Source: Hydrogenophaga intermedia
GTDB lineage: Bacteria > Pseudomonadota > Gammaproteobacteria > Burkholderiales > Burkholderiaceae_C
Length of the DNA: 64,000 bases
NCBI RefSeq assembly: GCF_000723405.1
Contig: NZ_CCAE010000004.1
Coordinates: forward strand, 124,001 to 188,000
Direction: 5' to 3'
Below the pieces are notes generated by a model. It was not told where the DNA came from, searched no databases, and was given only the letters and a program-made list of their open reading frames with translations. How positions within the stretch are numbered: the first letter of the stretch is position 1; every line of letters starts with the position of its first letter. Below, in pieces: positions 20,008 through 30,168 of the stretch. The position numbers and the translations under genes are program-made.

Positions 20008-20766
20008 TCAGATCAACGGATCCAGCTTGACAACAACAAGGGAGAGGTTGTCTCCCGTCCCCCGCGCCCGTGTACGTGCCTTCTGGATCAGAAACTCGCA
20101 GGCCTCGCGCGGCGAGAGCATGGCGATGGTGCTGGCCAGTTCTTCGGGTGAGAAGTAGTGCCAGATGCCGTCGCTGCAGGCCATGAGCGCGTCGCCCGCG
20201 TTGAGCTTGGGCACCGCGTGCAGGTCGATCGGCGGGTCGTTCTCGGTGCCCAGGCAGCCCATGAGGATGTTGGCGTGCGGGTGGTCCAGGGCTTCCTGCT
20301 CGGTGAGCTCTCCCTGGTTCACCAGCGTCTGCACGTAGGAGTGGTCGGTGGTGCGGTGCAGCAGCTTGCCCTGGCGGAAGTGGTAAACGCGTGAATCGCC
20401 CGCGTGCGCCCAGTGGCTCTCGCCGTTGGGCAACAGCAAGAAGGCCGCGACCGTGCTGTGCGGCTCCTGCTCGGCCGACACCGCCGTCAGCTTGATGACC
20501 ATGTGCGACTCGTTGACGATCTGCTTGAGCAGGGCGCGCGGATCGTCGGTCTCCGGGTCGAAGCGGTTGAAGAGCTGGCGTGCCGTGAGCATCACCTGAT
20601 CGGACGCCTTGCGCCCCCCGCTGCGCCCGCCCATGCCGTCGGCCAGCACGGCCAGCAGGCAGTTGGGGATGCGCGTGTGCTGCATCAGCTCGACCTGGTC
20701 CTGCTGATAGTCGCGGTCACCCTTGTGGATGCCGGTCGATGCCAGGATGCGATAGCCTTTGCTCAT
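20008..20766 (-). CDS. PP2C-type serine/threonine protein phosphatase
   Basis: A 252-residue soluble PP2C (PPM) phosphatase. Metal-binding motifs are present in order: GDRDYQQDQ near the N-terminus, LAVLADGMGGRSGG, HAGDSRVYHFR, CSDGIWHYF and the final GTGDNLSLVVVK. No transmembrane or sensory domain is attached. Its Ser/Thr kinase partner is not in the window. Its ATG is back to back with the first ATG of the divergent helicase gene (CATATG), so promoters must lie inside the neighbouring coding sequence or the helicase start is further in. Confidence 0.92.
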   Translation of the reverse strand: MSKGYRILASTGIHKGDRDYQQDQVELMQHTRIPNCLLAVLADGMGGRSGGRKASDQVMLTARQLFNRFDPETDDPRALLKQIVNESHMVIKLTAVSAEQEPHSTVAAFLLLPNGESHWAHAGDSRVYHFRQGKLLHRTTDHSYVQTLVNQGELTEQEALDHPHANILMGCLGTENDPPIDLHAVPKLNAGDALMACSDGIWHYFSPEELASTIAMLSPREACEFLIQKARTRARGTGDNLSLVVVKLDPLI

Positions 20767-22818
20767 ATGGATTCAATCGGTTGGAGCGGCGGGGGCGCGG
20801 TGGACGCAATGGTATCCACTTCTCCCTTGATGGCCCGCGTGGCGCAGGCGCTCGCACCGGAGGGCGCGCTGGCCCGCGCCTGGCCCGAGTGGCGCGCGCG
20901 CGAGGCGCAGGCCGCGATGGCGCAAGCGGTCGCGCAGACCGTGGAGGAGGGTGGCGCCTTGCTGGTGGAGGCACCGGCCGGCAGCGGCAAGACCCTGGCT
21001 TACCTGCTGCCTTGGCTGCTGTCGGGCCGCCGCGCGGTCATCTCCACCAGCACCCACGTGCTGCAGCGCCAACTGGCCGAGCGCGACCTGCCGCGGCTGG
21101 CCAGTGCCACAGGCCAGGCGGTGCGCGTGGCGGTACTCAAGGGCCGTGGGCGCTACGTGTGCCTGGCCCGCCTGCAAGCCGCGGTGGACATGGGCCCGCG
21201 CATCGGCGCGCCGGCCGAACACGCCTGGCTGCGCGAGCTGCTGCTGTGGGCTGAGCGCGGCGGCGATGGTGATCTGGATCAGGTGGCCGGCGTGGACACC
21301 ATCGCCGGCCTGCACGGTCGCGTCACGTCCACCAGCGAGAACTGCGCGCGCCAAGCCTGCGCGCGCTGGGCCGAATGCCACGTGGAGCGCGCGCGCCGCG
21401 CCGCGCAGGCGGCCGATGTGGTTGTGATCAACCACCACGTGTGGCTGGCTGAGCTGCAGCGGCAGCGACGCGGGCGTCCCCGGCTGCTGCCCGAGGTGGA
21501 CGTGGTGGTGTTCGACGAGGCGCATGCCCTGCATGGCCTGCGCGCGCGGCTCGATGCCGAGGTGATCGAGCACACGGCGCTGCAGCGCCTGTGGGCCGAC
21601 CTCACCGCCTTGGCCGATGGGCCGCTGCGCGGCCTGCAGGCTTGGCGGCTGCTGGCGCACGACGGCCAGGTGGCGACGCGCGGCCTGGCCCAGGCCCTGG
21701 GTGCCGCAGTGTCGCGCGAGGGTCGCCAAGCCTGGCCGTTGGGCGATCGCCAGGCGCCGTGGCGCCTGGCGACGGCGGTCGCTGCGGCGCAGGCCGCGCT
21801 GCGGGCCAGTGCGGACGCCGATCCGCGTCTGGGGCGGTTGCTGGAACGAACCCGCGCAGCGGCGGCGGTGCTGCACACCCTGCTGAGCAGCGACGACCCG
21901 GCGGCCGTCTGGCTGGATTGGCAATCGCGTGAGGACTGGGCCTGCCTGCGCCCGGCGGTGGAAAACGACGCCTTGGCCGCGCACGCGTTGGTCACGGGCA
22001 CGTCGCTGGGCGCGCGCAGCGTGGTGCACGCCTCGGCCACGCTGGGGCAGGACGAGGCCCTGTTGTGGCACCGCGATGCCTTGGCCGTGGGCGCGGACTG
22101 GTCGCCGCGCACGCTGCGCTTGCGCGTGGGCGACGAAGACCCAGGTGCCGCGGCGCTCTACGTGCCCGAAGGCCTGCCCGAGCCCGCCGAAGCCACGCAC
22201 CCACAGGCGCTGGCCGAGCGCATCGTGCCGTGGATCGAGCTGCTGGGCGGGCGCTGTCTGGTGCTGGCCACCACACGCCGCGCGGCGCAGCGCCTGGCGC
22301 AGGCCCTGCAGGCGCGAGGGCGGCCAGGCTGGCGGGTGCTGCTGGTGGGCGACAAGCCCACGCACGCGGCGCTGCAGGCCTTGCGCCACGCCGGTGGCGG
22401 CGCGCCGACCATCGTGGTGGCCTGCGGCGCCCTGTGGCAGGGCATCGACGTGCCGGGCGAGGCCCTGCAACTGCTGGTGATCGACAAACTGCCCTTTGCC
22501 CCGCCCGACGACCCCTGGCTTCAGCGGCGCCTGGAGCGCGCCCGCGCGGTCGGGGCCGATCCGTTCACGTCGGTGCAACTGGCCGACGCCGCCATGGCCT
22601 TGCGGCAGGGCGCCGGGCGCCTGATCCGCCGCGCGGGCGACCGGGGCCTGATCGTGATCGGCGACGTGCGTCTGCGCCGGCGCGCCTACGGCCCAGCCTT
22701 GCTGGCGGCGCTGCCCGCCTGCCGCTGGCTGGACACCGAGGGAGAGGTTCAGGCCTGGCTGGGTGAGCTGGAGGCGCTCACCAGATCTTCCACCACGGAT
22801 CGCCCGAGCGCTTCTTGA
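20767..22818 (+). CDS. DinG/YoaA-like ATP-dependent DNA helicase
   Basis: A superfamily 2 XPD-type 5'-3' helicase of up to 683 residues. Walker A is EAPAGSGKT (about 68-76) and Walker B FDEAH (249-253). Between them are four cysteines, C132, C193, C198 and C204, as expected for the Fe-S cluster of XPD/DinG proteins. Motifs V and VI are visible as ACGALWQGIDVPGE and QGAGRLIRRAGDRGL. It probably unwinds damaged or stalled-fork DNA. The start is uncertain: ATG 20767 has no clear ribosome site, and GTG 20800 or ATG 20809 are alternatives. Its end overlaps convergent bamD by 41 bp. Confidence 0.88.
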   Translation: MDSIGWSGGGAVDAMVSTSPLMARVAQALAPEGALARAWPEWRAREAQAAMAQAVAQTVEEGGALLVEAPAGSGKTLAYLLPWLLSGRRAVISTSTHVLQRQLAERDLPRLASATGQAVRVAVLKGRGRYVCLARLQAAVDMGPRIGAPAEHAWLRELLLWAERGGDGDLDQVAGVDTIAGLHGRVTSTSENCARQACARWAECHVERARRAAQAADVVVINHHVWLAELQRQRRGRPRLLPEVDVVVFDEAHALHGLRARLDAEVIEHTALQRLWADLTALADGPLRGLQAWRLLAHDGQVATRGLAQALGAAVSREGRQAWPLGDRQAPWRLATAVAAAQAALRASADADPRLGRLLERTRAAAAVLHTLLSSDDPAAVWLDWQSREDWACLRPAVENDALAAHALVTGTSLGARSVVHASATLGQDEALLWHRDALAVGADWSPRTLRLRVGDEDPGAAALYVPEGLPEPAEATHPQALAERIVPWIELLGGRCLVLATTRRAAQRLAQALQARGRPGWRVLLVGDKPTHAALQALRHAGGGAPTIVVACGALWQGIDVPGEALQLLVIDKLPFAPPDDPWLQRRLERARAVGADPFTSVQLADAAMALRQGAGRLIRRAGDRGLIVIGDVRLRRRAYGPALLAALPACRWLDTEGEVQAWLGELEALTRSSTTDRPSAS

Positions 22819-23593
22819 CGCCGCCGTTGAGGTACTCACTGTCCGGGTAGCTCGCGCGCATCACGCGCTCGGCGTCGTCGCGCAACTGGGGCATGCCCAG
22901 GGCGTCGTACGAACGGATGATGAGCGACAGCGCTTCTTCAAGCGCCGGTGCGTCGGTGTAGTCGGTGAGAGCGGATTGCGCGCGGTTGATGGCGGCCACG
23001 TAAGCGCCACGGGTGAAGTAGTAGCGCGCCACGTGCACTTCGTACTGCGCGAGCGAGTTCACGATGTAGCGCATGCGCGCCACGGCGTCGGGGGTGTAAC
23101 GCGACTCGGGAAAGCGCGTGCTCAGTTCGCGGAAGGATTCGAAGGATTCCTTGGCCGCTTTCTGGTCGCGTTCGGACAGGTCCTGCCGCGCGAGCGCGCC
23201 GAAGAGGCCGAGGTTGTCGTTGAAGTTGACCAGGCCCTTGAGGTACAGCGCATAGTCGAGTGCCGGGCTGGCCGGGTGCAGGCGCATGAAGCGGTCCAGC
23301 GTGGCCAGCGCCTGTGCGGGCTGGTCGCCCCGGTATTGGGTGTAGGCCTTGTCGAGCTGGGCCTGTTGCGCCAGCGGCGTGCCGGCGGCGCGGCCTTCGA
23401 GCTTTTCGAACAGCGTGACGGCGCGCTCGAAGTTGCCGGCGTCGCGTTCGTCAATCGCCTCGCTGTACAGGCGGTTCGGGCTCCAGCCGATGGTTTCGTC
23501 GACCGGGGTCGTGCTGCAGGCCTGCAGCAGCGCCGCCAGGGCGATGGCGGCCAGGGACGGGGCCGATAATCCACGGCTCAACTTCAAGGGCAT
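22778..23593 (-). CDS. bamD: outer membrane assembly factor BamD
   Basis: A 271-residue TPR lipoprotein of the BAM complex that folds outer-membrane proteins. The signal ends in LLQAC, lipidated C26. TPR-like repeats follow (RLYSEAIDERDAGNFERAVT, QPAQALATLDRFMRLHP, AARYYFTRGAYVAAINRAQS). ATG 23593 is chosen because it gives a proper lipoprotein signal; the open frame to 23746 is an antisense extension over rluD. The start codon overlaps that of divergent rluD within CATG, leaving no intergenic promoter. The bamD/rluD head-to-head arrangement is also known from E. coli. Confidence 0.93.
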   Translation of the reverse strand: MPLKLSRGLSAPSLAAIALAALLQACSTTPVDETIGWSPNRLYSEAIDERDAGNFERAVTLFEKLEGRAAGTPLAQQAQLDKAYTQYRGDQPAQALATLDRFMRLHPASPALDYALYLKGLVNFNDNLGLFGALARQDLSERDQKAAKESFESFRELSTRFPESRYTPDAVARMRYIVNSLAQYEVHVARYYFTRGAYVAAINRAQSALTDYTDAPALEEALSLIIRSYDALGMPQLRDDAERVMRASYPDSEYLNGGVKKRSGDPWWKIW

Positions 23594-24629
23594 GGCGCTG
23601 GAACAGGACTCGTTGAACGAAGCGGACAGTATATCGGCCGGGTGGGTGTCGCCAGAGGGCGAGGCCTGGGACGAACAGGCCGAGCTGCGCCGCCACGAGG
23701 TGCCCGCGGAACTGCACGGCTGGCGCCTGGACCGCGCACTCGCCACGCTGGTGCCCGAGTTCTCGCGCTCCTACCTGCAGCAGTTGCTGGCCGATGGTGG
23801 CGTGCTCTGGCGCGACAAGCCCTGCGCCAAGGCGTCGACCAAAGTGTCGGCAGGCGACGCCGTGCAGGTCACGCTGCGACCCACGCCGCAGGCGCGCGCC
23901 TTCGTGGCCGAACCCATGGCGCTGGACGTGGTGTTCGAGGACGAGCACCTGCTGGTCATCGACAAGCCCGCCGGCCTGGTGGTGCACCCGGCTGCCGGAC
24001 ACTGGGGCGGGACCCTGCTCAATGGCCTGCTCGCGCATCACGCGGGCGCCGCCGCGCTGCCGCGCGCGGGCATCGTGCACCGGCTCGACAAGGACACCTC
24101 GGGCCTGATGATGGTGGCCAAGTCGCGCCAGGCCATGCAGGCGCTGGTCAATGCCATTGCCGCGCGCGAGGTGGGACGCCAGTACCTGGCCATTGCGCAC
24201 GGCGCCTGGCGCCACGAAGGCCTGCGCAGCGTGCGCGAACCTATCGGCCGCGACCCGCGCAACCGCCTGCGCATGGCGGTGGTGGGGGAAGGGGCGGGCA
24301 AGCCCGCACAGAGCGATTTCCTCGCGCTCGACCGATCCGATGACGCCATGCTGGTGGCGTGCAAGCTGCACACCGGGCGCACGCACCAGATCCGCGTGCA
24401 CATGGCCTGGCTGGGGCACCCGCTGGTGGGCGACGCGCTCTATGGGGGGCGGCCCCTGTGGGGTTTGCAGCGACAGGCCCTGCACGCGATTTCCTTGCGC
24501 CTGTCACACCCGGTGTCCGGCGCGCCGCTGGCCTACTGGCGCGACCCGCCCGAGGACCTGTCCGCCGCCTTGGCGGCCGGGGGCCTCCGGTACAATCCGC
24601 CCCCTGCCGGCCAGGGCCTGATCGACTGA
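23592..24629 (+). CDS. rluD: 23S rRNA pseudouridine(1911/1915/1917) synthase
   Basis: A 345-residue RluA-family pseudouridine synthase with an N-terminal S4-like domain (about 40-100: [20 protein letters not shown]) and the catalytic domain with the active-site Asp in [25 protein letters not shown] and [11 protein letters not shown] are classic RluD stretches. It modifies helix 69 of 23S rRNA. ATG 23592 overlaps the bamD start codon. A GATAAT at 23565-23570 is a possible -10 box inside the bamD coding sequence. Confidence 0.93.
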   Translation: MALEQDSLNEADSISAGWVSPEGEAWDEQAELRRHEVPAELHGWRLDRALATLVPEFSRSYLQQLLADGGVLWRDKPCAKASTKVSAGDAVQVTLRPTPQARAFVAEPMALDVVFEDEHLLVIDKPAGLVVHPAAGHWGGTLLNGLLAHHAGAAALPRAGIVHRLDKDTSGLMMVAKSRQAMQALVNAIAAREVGRQYLAIAHGAWRHEGLRSVREPIGRDPRNRLRMAVVGEGAGKPAQSDFLALDRSDDAMLVACKLHTGRTHQIRVHMAWLGHPLVGDALYGGRPLWGLQRQALHAISLRLSHPVSGAPLAYWRDPPEDLSAALAAGGLRYNPPPAGQGLID

Positions 24630-24753
24630 TCCGCCCGCGCAGGCGTTTCTTCCGTCGTGGCCGGTGCCGCGACCTGCGGCCGGGCCTCAGCGCCGGTCTG
24701 CGCCCACCCAGTGCCCTCATTCGCGGCCCCGGCGCCGAGCGACCAAGACCATC

Positions 24754-25554
24754 ATGAACACCACGGATGCCAAGCGTGTCCTCGAGACGGCCCTCATCTG
24801 TGCCGCGCAACCGATGACGGTGCGCGAACTCTCGGTGCTGTTCGACGGCGAACTCGCGGCCGATACCCTCAAGTCCCTGCTGGCCGACCTGCAACTCGAC
24901 TGGACTGGCCGTGGCGTGGAGCTGGTGTCCGTGGCCACCGGCTGGCGCTTCCAGAGCCGGCCCGAGATGCGGCACTACCTCGACCGCCTGCACCCCGAGA
25001 AGCCGCCGCGCTACTCGCGAGCCACGCTGGAGACGCTGGCCATCATTGCCTACCGCCAGCCCGTGACGCGCGGCGACATGGAAGACATCCGCGGCGTCAC
25101 CATCAACTCGATGATCCTCAAGCAGCTCGAGGACCGCGGCTGGGTCGAGGTGATCGGCCACCGGGAAACGGTGGGCCGCCCGGCGCTGTTCGCCACCACG
25201 CGCCAGTTTCTCGACGACCTCGGCCTGAGCTCGCTCGACCAGTTGCCCCCGCTGGAGGCCAGCGAGGTGCAGGAATCGTCGCTGGGCTCGCTCGATTTCG
25301 AGAGCCTGGCGGCGGCGCAGTTGCCGGTGCCGGCCGAGGAGGGTGACGGCCCGCTGGCCGATGCGGCGGCGCCGGACGCCGCTGCGCCAGTGCCGGCCGA
25401 CACCGACAACCCGGCCGACGCCGACGACGCCCCCCGCGCCGCCGCTGACACGCCCCCTGATGAACCGGACGACGTCGAGGCACCCGCCGCCGGCGAACCC
25501 GCCCCCGAGGACGACACCGATGAGCCCGGCCACCCCACGCAAACCCCGGCCTGA
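24754..25554 (+). CDS. scpB: segregation and condensation protein B
   Basis: A 266-residue ScpB, the winged-helix kleisin-associated subunit of the Smc-ScpAB condensin. The core occupies about 1-165 ([78 protein letters not shown]). The last 80 residues are an acidic Ala/Pro/Asp-rich tail without homology. ATG 24754 is chosen from the family start. Its 3' end overlaps rluB by 35 bp. ScpA is not encoded next to it within the window. Confidence 0.92.
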   Translation: MNTTDAKRVLETALICAAQPMTVRELSVLFDGELAADTLKSLLADLQLDWTGRGVELVSVATGWRFQSRPEMRHYLDRLHPEKPPRYSRATLETLAIIAYRQPVTRGDMEDIRGVTINSMILKQLEDRGWVEVIGHRETVGRPALFATTRQFLDDLGLSSLDQLPPLEASEVQESSLGSLDFESLAAAQLPVPAEEGDGPLADAAAPDAAAPVPADTDNPADADDAPRAAADTPPDEPDDVEAPAAGEPAPEDDTDEPGHPTQTPA

Positions 25555-26749
25555 CCGGCCCCGCGGCGACAAGCCCCGCACCGACCGACCCGGCCCGCAA
25601 CGCCCCCGGCGCGCGCCCCAGGCCGACGCCCTGAGCTTCGACGAGGTCGTCAGCGGCGCCTTCGACGAGGCCCAGTCGCAAGCCCCCGACGCGTCCCCTG
25701 AATCGGCCGCTGAGCCAGCCAAGCGCGTGCTCGCGCCCGAGGCCGAATCGCCCAAACTGCACAAGGTGCTGGCCCAGGCCGGCCTGGGCTCGCGGGTGGA
25801 GATGGAGCAACTCATCGTGCAGGGCCGCCTGTCCGTGAACGGCGAGCCCGCGCACGTGGGCCAGCGCATTCAGCACGGCGACCAGATCCGCCTGGACGGC
25901 AAGCCCCTGCGCGTGCGCCTGCAGCCCCCCGCGCCGCGCGTGCTGGCGTACCACAAGCCCGCGGGTGAGGTGGTGACGCACGACGACCCGCAGAACCGAC
26001 CCACGGTGTTTCGTCGCCTGCCGCGCCTGTACCAGGGCAAGTGGCAGTCGGTGGGCCGCCTCGACCTCAACACCGAGGGTCTGCTGCTGTTCACCAACGC
26101 GGGCGAGCTGGCCAACCGCCTCATGCACCCCAGCTTCGGCCTGCAGCGCGAGTACGCGGTGCGCGTGCTGGGCGCCATTTCCAACGAGGAGCGCCAGCGC
26201 CTGCTCGACGGTGTGCAACTGGAGGACGGCCCGGCGCAATTCCAGACCATCGAGGACGGGGGCGGCGAGGGCGCCAACTGCTGGTACCGCGTGACCATCG
26301 GTGAAGGACGCAACCGCGAGGTGCGCCGCCTGTTCGAGGCCGTGGGCCACGCCGTGAGCCGACTGATCCGCATCCGCTACGGGGCCGTGGTGTTGCCGCG
26401 TGGGCTGCCGCGCGGGGCCTGGATCGAGCTCGGCGAGCGCGACGTGCAGCGCCTGGCCCAGGCCGCCGGCGTGCGTGCGCCTCGCGCGCCGCGCGAGGAC
26501 GCCCCGGCCCCGGCCACGGCGCGCCGCCGCCATGGGCCAGGACCCAAATCGCCCCCGCCCAAGGCGTCGGCCCCGCGCCGTCGGGACGAAGGCTCACCCG
26601 CGCGCGGGCGAGCCTCGGGCGGCCAGCCCGACCCCATGAAAACCAGCCAGGGCTACATCGGCCACGACGCCGTGCAGCGCCAGCGCCGCGAGGGGGGCAA
26701 AGGTCCCGCCAAACCCCCGCGTCCTCAGGGGCGTCGCCCCCGGGGCTGA
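25520..26749 (+). CDS. rluB: 23S rRNA pseudouridine(2605) synthase with long tails
   Basis: A 409-residue RluB/RsuA-family enzyme. A disordered Pro/Arg-rich and then acidic N-terminal extension (1-75) precedes the S4 domain ([20 protein letters not shown]) and the catalytic domain with the active Asp in [15 protein letters not shown] and the [13 protein letters not shown] motif. A C-terminal tail of about 85 residues is rich in Arg, Pro and Ala and probably binds RNA. The ATG at 25520 lies inside the scpB end, implying coupling. The tails make it longer than the usual 250-300-residue core. Confidence 0.9.
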   Translation: MSPATPRKPRPDRPRGDKPRTDRPGPQRPRRAPQADALSFDEVVSGAFDEAQSQAPDASPESAAEPAKRVLAPEAESPKLHKVLAQAGLGSRVEMEQLIVQGRLSVNGEPAHVGQRIQHGDQIRLDGKPLRVRLQPPAPRVLAYHKPAGEVVTHDDPQNRPTVFRRLPRLYQGKWQSVGRLDLNTEGLLLFTNAGELANRLMHPSFGLQREYAVRVLGAISNEERQRLLDGVQLEDGPAQFQTIEDGGGEGANCWYRVTIGEGRNREVRRLFEAVGHAVSRLIRIRYGAVVLPRGLPRGAWIELGERDVQRLAQAAGVRAPRAPREDAPAPATARRRHGPGPKSPPPKASAPRRRDEGSPARGRASGGQPDPMKTSQGYIGHDAVQRQRREGGKGPAKPPRPQGRRPRG

Positions 26750-26754
26750 CACTT

Positions 26755-26795
26755 CCGCCATGTAGAATGGCGGGCTTTGCGGACCACGGGTCCGC
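26755..26795 (+). promoter_or_regulatory. ndk upstream region with -10-like box and two hairpins
   Basis: CCGCCAT/ATGGCGG (26755-26761 and 26767-26773) and GCGGACC/GGTCCGC (26779-26785 and 26789-26795) are two perfect 7-bp hairpins in tandem. TAGAAT at 26763-26768 falls within the first and could be a -10 box, but I find no good -35. The first hairpin could instead help end rluB transcription. Confidence 0.35.
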
Positions 26796-26829
26796 TGCTC
26801 CGATCGCACTCAAAAACTTCAGGAAACCC

Positions 26830-27255
26830 ATGGCCATCGAACGCACCCTCTCGATCATCAAACCCGACGCCGTCGCCAAGAACGTGATCGGCCAGATCTA
26901 CGCCCGTTTCGAGGCCGCCGGCCTGAAGGTCGTGGCCGCCAGGATGGCCCACCTCTCGCGCCGTGAAGCCGAGCAGTTCTACGCCGTGCACAGCGCGCGT
27001 CCCTTCTTCAAGGACCTGGTCGACTTCATGATCAGCGGCCCGGTGATGATCCAGGTGCTCGAAGGTGAAGGCGCCATTCTCAAGAACCGCGACCTGATGG
27101 GCGCCACCGACCCGAAGAAAGCCGCCGCCGGCACCATCCGCGCCGACTTCGCCGACAGCATCGACGCCAATGCGGTTCACGGTTCCGATGCGCCCGAGAC
27201 GGCCGCCGTGGAAGTGGGCTTCTTCTTCCCTGGCATGAACGTCTACTCGCGTTGA
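26830..27255 (+). CDS. ndk: nucleoside diphosphate kinase
   Basis: A 141-residue enzyme that equilibrates (d)NTP pools by transferring the gamma phosphate of ATP through a phospho-histidine. The catalytic His is H117 in [12 protein letters not shown], and the N-terminus [16 protein letters not shown] is the family signature. Length matches the family exactly. ATG 26830 is the family start. It opens the long co-directional run that continues to purA; rlmN starts eight bases after its stop. Confidence 0.97.
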   Translation: MAIERTLSIIKPDAVAKNVIGQIYARFEAAGLKVVAARMAHLSRREAEQFYAVHSARPFFKDLVDFMISGPVMIQVLEGEGAILKNRDLMGATDPKKAAAGTIRADFADSIDANAVHGSDAPETAAVEVGFFFPGMNVYSR

Positions 27256-27262
27256 TCATGTC

Positions 27263-28414
27263 ATGACGGTCAACCTGCTCGACTTCGATCTCGAGGGGCT
27301 GGCCGCCTTCTGCGAAGGGCTGGGCGAAAAGCGCTTCCGCGCCGTCCAGCTCTTTCGCTGGATCCACCAGCGCGGTGCATCCGACTTCTCCCAGATGACT
27401 GACCTCGCGCGCAGCCTGCGCGAGAAGTTGCCCGGCGTGGCGCGCATCGAAGGCCTGAAGGTGCTGTCGCGTCAGGATTCGGCCGATGGCACCATCAAGT
27501 GGCTGTTCGACGTCGGTGACGGCAACGCCGTCGAGACCGTGTTCATTCCCGAGGACGACCGAGGCACGCTGTGCGTGTCCTCGCAGGCGGGCTGCGCCGT
27601 GGGCTGCCGCTTCTGCTCCACGGGGCACCAGGGCTTCTCGCGCAACCTCACCACCGGCGAAATCCTTGCCCAGCTCTGGTACGCCGAGTTCTTCCTGCGC
27701 GTGTTCCTCAACCGCCCCGGGGAACGCGTGATCACCAACGTGGTCATGATGGGCATGGGAGAGCCGCTGCAGAACTACCACGCGCTGGTGCCCGCGCTCA
27801 AGGTCATGCTCGACGACCACGCCTACGGTCTGTCGCGCCGCCGGGTGACCGTGTCCACCTCGGGCGTGGTGCCCATGATGGACCGCCTGGCGCAGGACTG
27901 CCCGGTGGCCCTGGCCGTGTCGCTACACGCACCCTTCGATCCGCTGCGCGATGACCTCGTGCCCCTGAACCGCAAGTACCCCATCGCCGAGCTGCTCGAC
28001 GCCTGCCTGCGCTACCTGCCGGCCGCGCCGCGCGACTTCGTCACCTTCGAGTACTGCATGCTCGACGGGGTGAACGACCAGCCCGAGCACGCGCAGGCGC
28101 TGCTCAGGCTGCTGCGCGAGCACGGTGGCCGCGGCGTGCCCGCCAAGCTCAACCTCATTCCCTTCAACCCCTTCCCCGATTCCGGCCTGCGCTGCTCACC
28201 GCGCGCCGTGGTGCAGCGCTTCGGCCAACTGCTCAACGAAGGCGGCGTTGTCACCACCATTCGCAAGACGCGCGGAGACGACATCGACGCTGCCTGTGGC
28301 CAGTTGGCCGGCGACGTGCTGGACCGCACCGATGCCGCGCGCCGCATGGCGCGGCGTCGTGAGTCGGTTCACCCCATTCGTTTGATGACCCCGAAGAAGG
28401 AAAGGCAGGCATGA
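27263..28414 (+). CDS. rlmN: dual-specificity 23S rRNA/tRNA adenine-C2 methyltransferase
   Basis: A 383-residue radical-SAM methylase that makes m2A2503 in 23S rRNA and m2A37 in some tRNAs. The [4Fe-4S] ligands are C111, C115 and C118 in [12 protein letters not shown]104 in TLCVSSQ corresponds to the helper cysteine 118 of E. coli, and the methyl-carrying C-terminal cysteine is in [24 protein letters not shown] binds SAM. The stop overlaps the next start (ATGA), so translation of pilW is coupled. Confidence 0.96.
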   Translation: MTVNLLDFDLEGLAAFCEGLGEKRFRAVQLFRWIHQRGASDFSQMTDLARSLREKLPGVARIEGLKVLSRQDSADGTIKWLFDVGDGNAVETVFIPEDDRGTLCVSSQAGCAVGCRFCSTGHQGFSRNLTTGEILAQLWYAEFFLRVFLNRPGERVITNVVMMGMGEPLQNYHALVPALKVMLDDHAYGLSRRRVTVSTSGVVPMMDRLAQDCPVALAVSLHAPFDPLRDDLVPLNRKYPIAELLDACLRYLPAAPRDFVTFEYCMLDGVNDQPEHAQALLRLLREHGGRGVPAKLNLIPFNPFPDSGLRCSPRAVVQRFGQLLNEGGVVTTIRKTRGDDIDAACGQLAGDVLDRTDAARRMARRRESVHPIRLMTPKKERQA

Positions 28415-29253
28415 CCCAAGCAGCGAACCGTCCGCTTCCCGCCCGAACCATGAGGACGCTGTGGCTCTTGTCCATGGTCCTGGCGCTGGTGTGGCTGGCC
28501 GGTTGCGCGTCGCAGGGCCCGCGCGTGTCTGCCTCGCCCACGCCGGGCGTGGAGCCCATCACCGCGTCGGACGAGCCACCGGCGGTGCGTCGCGCGCGCA
28601 TCCGCTACGAGTTGGCCGCGAGCTACTACGAACAGGGTCAGACCACCGTGGCGCTGGACGAGATCAAGCTCTCGCTGGCGGCCGACCCCAACTACGGTCC
28701 GGCCTACATCCTGCGCGGGCTGGTGTACATGCGCCTTAACGACGCTGCGCTGGCGGAGGAGAGCTTCCGTCGCGCGTTGCAGATCAATTCGCGCGACGCG
28801 CAGGCCCAACACGCCTATGGCCTGTTCCTGTGCGAGCAGGGCCGTTATGCGCCGGCCGATGACATGTTCAACCAGGCCCTGGCCAATCCCACCTACGGCG
28901 GGCGTTCGCGCACCTGGCTGGTCCAGGGGGTGTGCCAGATCCGGGCCGGCAAGCTGCAGGACGCCGAGGCGACGCTGTCGCGCGCCTACGAATTCGACGC
29001 CAGCAACCCGATCGCCGCCTACAACCTGGCCAGCCTGAAGCACCGTCGGGGCGACCACCAGGGCGCGCAATTCATCATCCGCCGCGTCAACAACTCCGAA
29101 CTGGCCAACGCCGAGACCCTGTGGCTGGGCATCAAGGTCGAGCGCCAGATGAACAACGACGTGGCCGCCGCACAACTTGCCCAGCAACTGGGGCGGCGTT
29201 TTCCGCAGTCCACCCAGTGGGCGGCGTATCAGCGAGGGGCATTCAATGAGTGA
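28411..29253 (+). CDS. pilW: type IV pilus biogenesis/stability lipoprotein PilW (PilF)
   Basis: A 280-residue TPR lipoprotein. The signal ends in WLAGC (C32; C19 if ATG 28450 is used). TPR units follow ([80 protein letters not shown]). In type IV pilus systems it assists assembly of the PilQ secretin at the outer membrane. The slot between rlmN and a RodZ-like gene is the usual one in proteobacteria. The end overlaps the next gene by 8 bp. Confidence 0.92.
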   Translation: MTQAANRPLPARTMRTLWLLSMVLALVWLAGCASQGPRVSASPTPGVEPITASDEPPAVRRARIRYELAASYYEQGQTTVALDEIKLSLAADPNYGPAYILRGLVYMRLNDAALAEESFRRALQINSRDAQAQHAYGLFLCEQGRYAPADDMFNQALANPTYGGRSRTWLVQGVCQIRAGKLQDAEATLSRAYEFDASNPIAAYNLASLKHRRGDHQGAQFIIRRVNNSELANAETLWLGIKVERQMNNDVAAAQLAQQLGRRFPQSTQWAAYQRGAFNE

Positions 29254-30160
29254 GTTCGAGGAGCAGACCCTCGAATCGCCAGCGGCGGTGAGTCGCCCGG
29301 TGTTGTTGCGCGAGGCGCGGGAGGCCGCGGGCCTGCACATCGCCGCGCTGGCCGCGGCGCTGAAGGTGCCGGTGCGCAAGCTCGAGGCCCTCGAAGCGGG
29401 TCGGTACGACGAACTGCCTGACCTCACCTTCGCGCGCGCCCTGGCCTCCAGCGCCTGCCGCCAGCTCAAGATCGACCCGGCGCCGGTGCTGGAGCAGATT
29501 CCGCAGAATCCCGCGCCTGCGCTGCGTGGCAGCGAGAGCGCGATCAACGCGCCCTTCAAGCCCGCAAGCGAGGCGCCGGCGGCCAGCCCGCTGACCTGGC
29601 TGTCGAAGCCCGCGCTGCTGGGCACCATCGCCTTGCTGCTGGCGGCCCTGGTCGTGATGTTCCTGCCCGACATGGAATCCGCGGGTACAGCCGACAACGC
29701 AGCGCAGAACACGGCTCAGGAAGCCGCGCCGGCAGCGCCTGCGGCGGCGCCCGGACTACCCATCTTCCAACCCGCGGACACCGTCCCTGCCGCAACCCCC
29801 GGCGCACCGGCGAGCGAGGAAACCACCGCGCCAGCCGAAGACGGTGCCCCGGCCACCGAGGCGCCCGCTGCACCCGCCGTGACGGCCACGCCCCAGGCGA
29901 CTGCAGCGGCCCCGGCTTCCAGCGCCACGGTGCTGCAGATCGAAGCCAGGGAAGAATCCTGGGCCGAGGTCACGAACGGCACCGGCAACGTGGTGCTGCA
30001 ACGCCTGCTGCAAGCGGGCGAGCGCGTCGAGTTTTCCGCCGCTCCGCCGTACGCGGTGGTGCTGGGCAAGGCCAGTGCGGTGCAGGTCAACGTGCGCGGC
30101 CGCGCCTTCGACGCCAGGGCGATCGCGCGCAACGACGTGGCCCGTTTCGAGGCCAAGTGA
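29246..30160 (+). CDS. rodZ: RodZ-like HTH membrane protein
   Basis: A 304-residue bitopic membrane protein. The N-terminal HTH_25 domain ([20 protein letters not shown], then [19 protein letters not shown]) is cytoplasmic, one transmembrane helix follows (about 128-145, [17 protein letters not shown]), then an Ala/Pro/Glu-rich periplasmic linker (about 150-230) and a C-terminal DUF4115 domain ([20 protein letters not shown]). RodZ couples MreB to the elongasome. Position between pilW and ispG is conserved. The start overlaps the pilW end. Confidence 0.9.
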   Translation: MSEFEEQTLESPAAVSRPVLLREAREAAGLHIAALAAALKVPVRKLEALEAGRYDELPDLTFARALASSACRQLKIDPAPVLEQIPQNPAPALRGSESAINAPFKPASEAPAASPLTWLSKPALLGTIALLLAALVVMFLPDMESAGTADNAAQNTAQEAAPAAPAAAPGLPIFQPADTVPAATPGAPASEETTAPAEDGAPATEAPAAPAVTATPQATAAAPASSATVLQIEAREESWAEVTNGTGNVVLQRLLQAGERVEFSAAPPYAVVLGKASAVQVNVRGRAFDARAIARNDVARFEAK

Positions 30161-30168
30161 GTTCCGTC

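Noticed and set aside
20404..20766. N-terminal extension of the helicase frame over the phosphatase gene
   Set aside because: The extension is antisense to conserved PP2C motifs and is not helicase-like.
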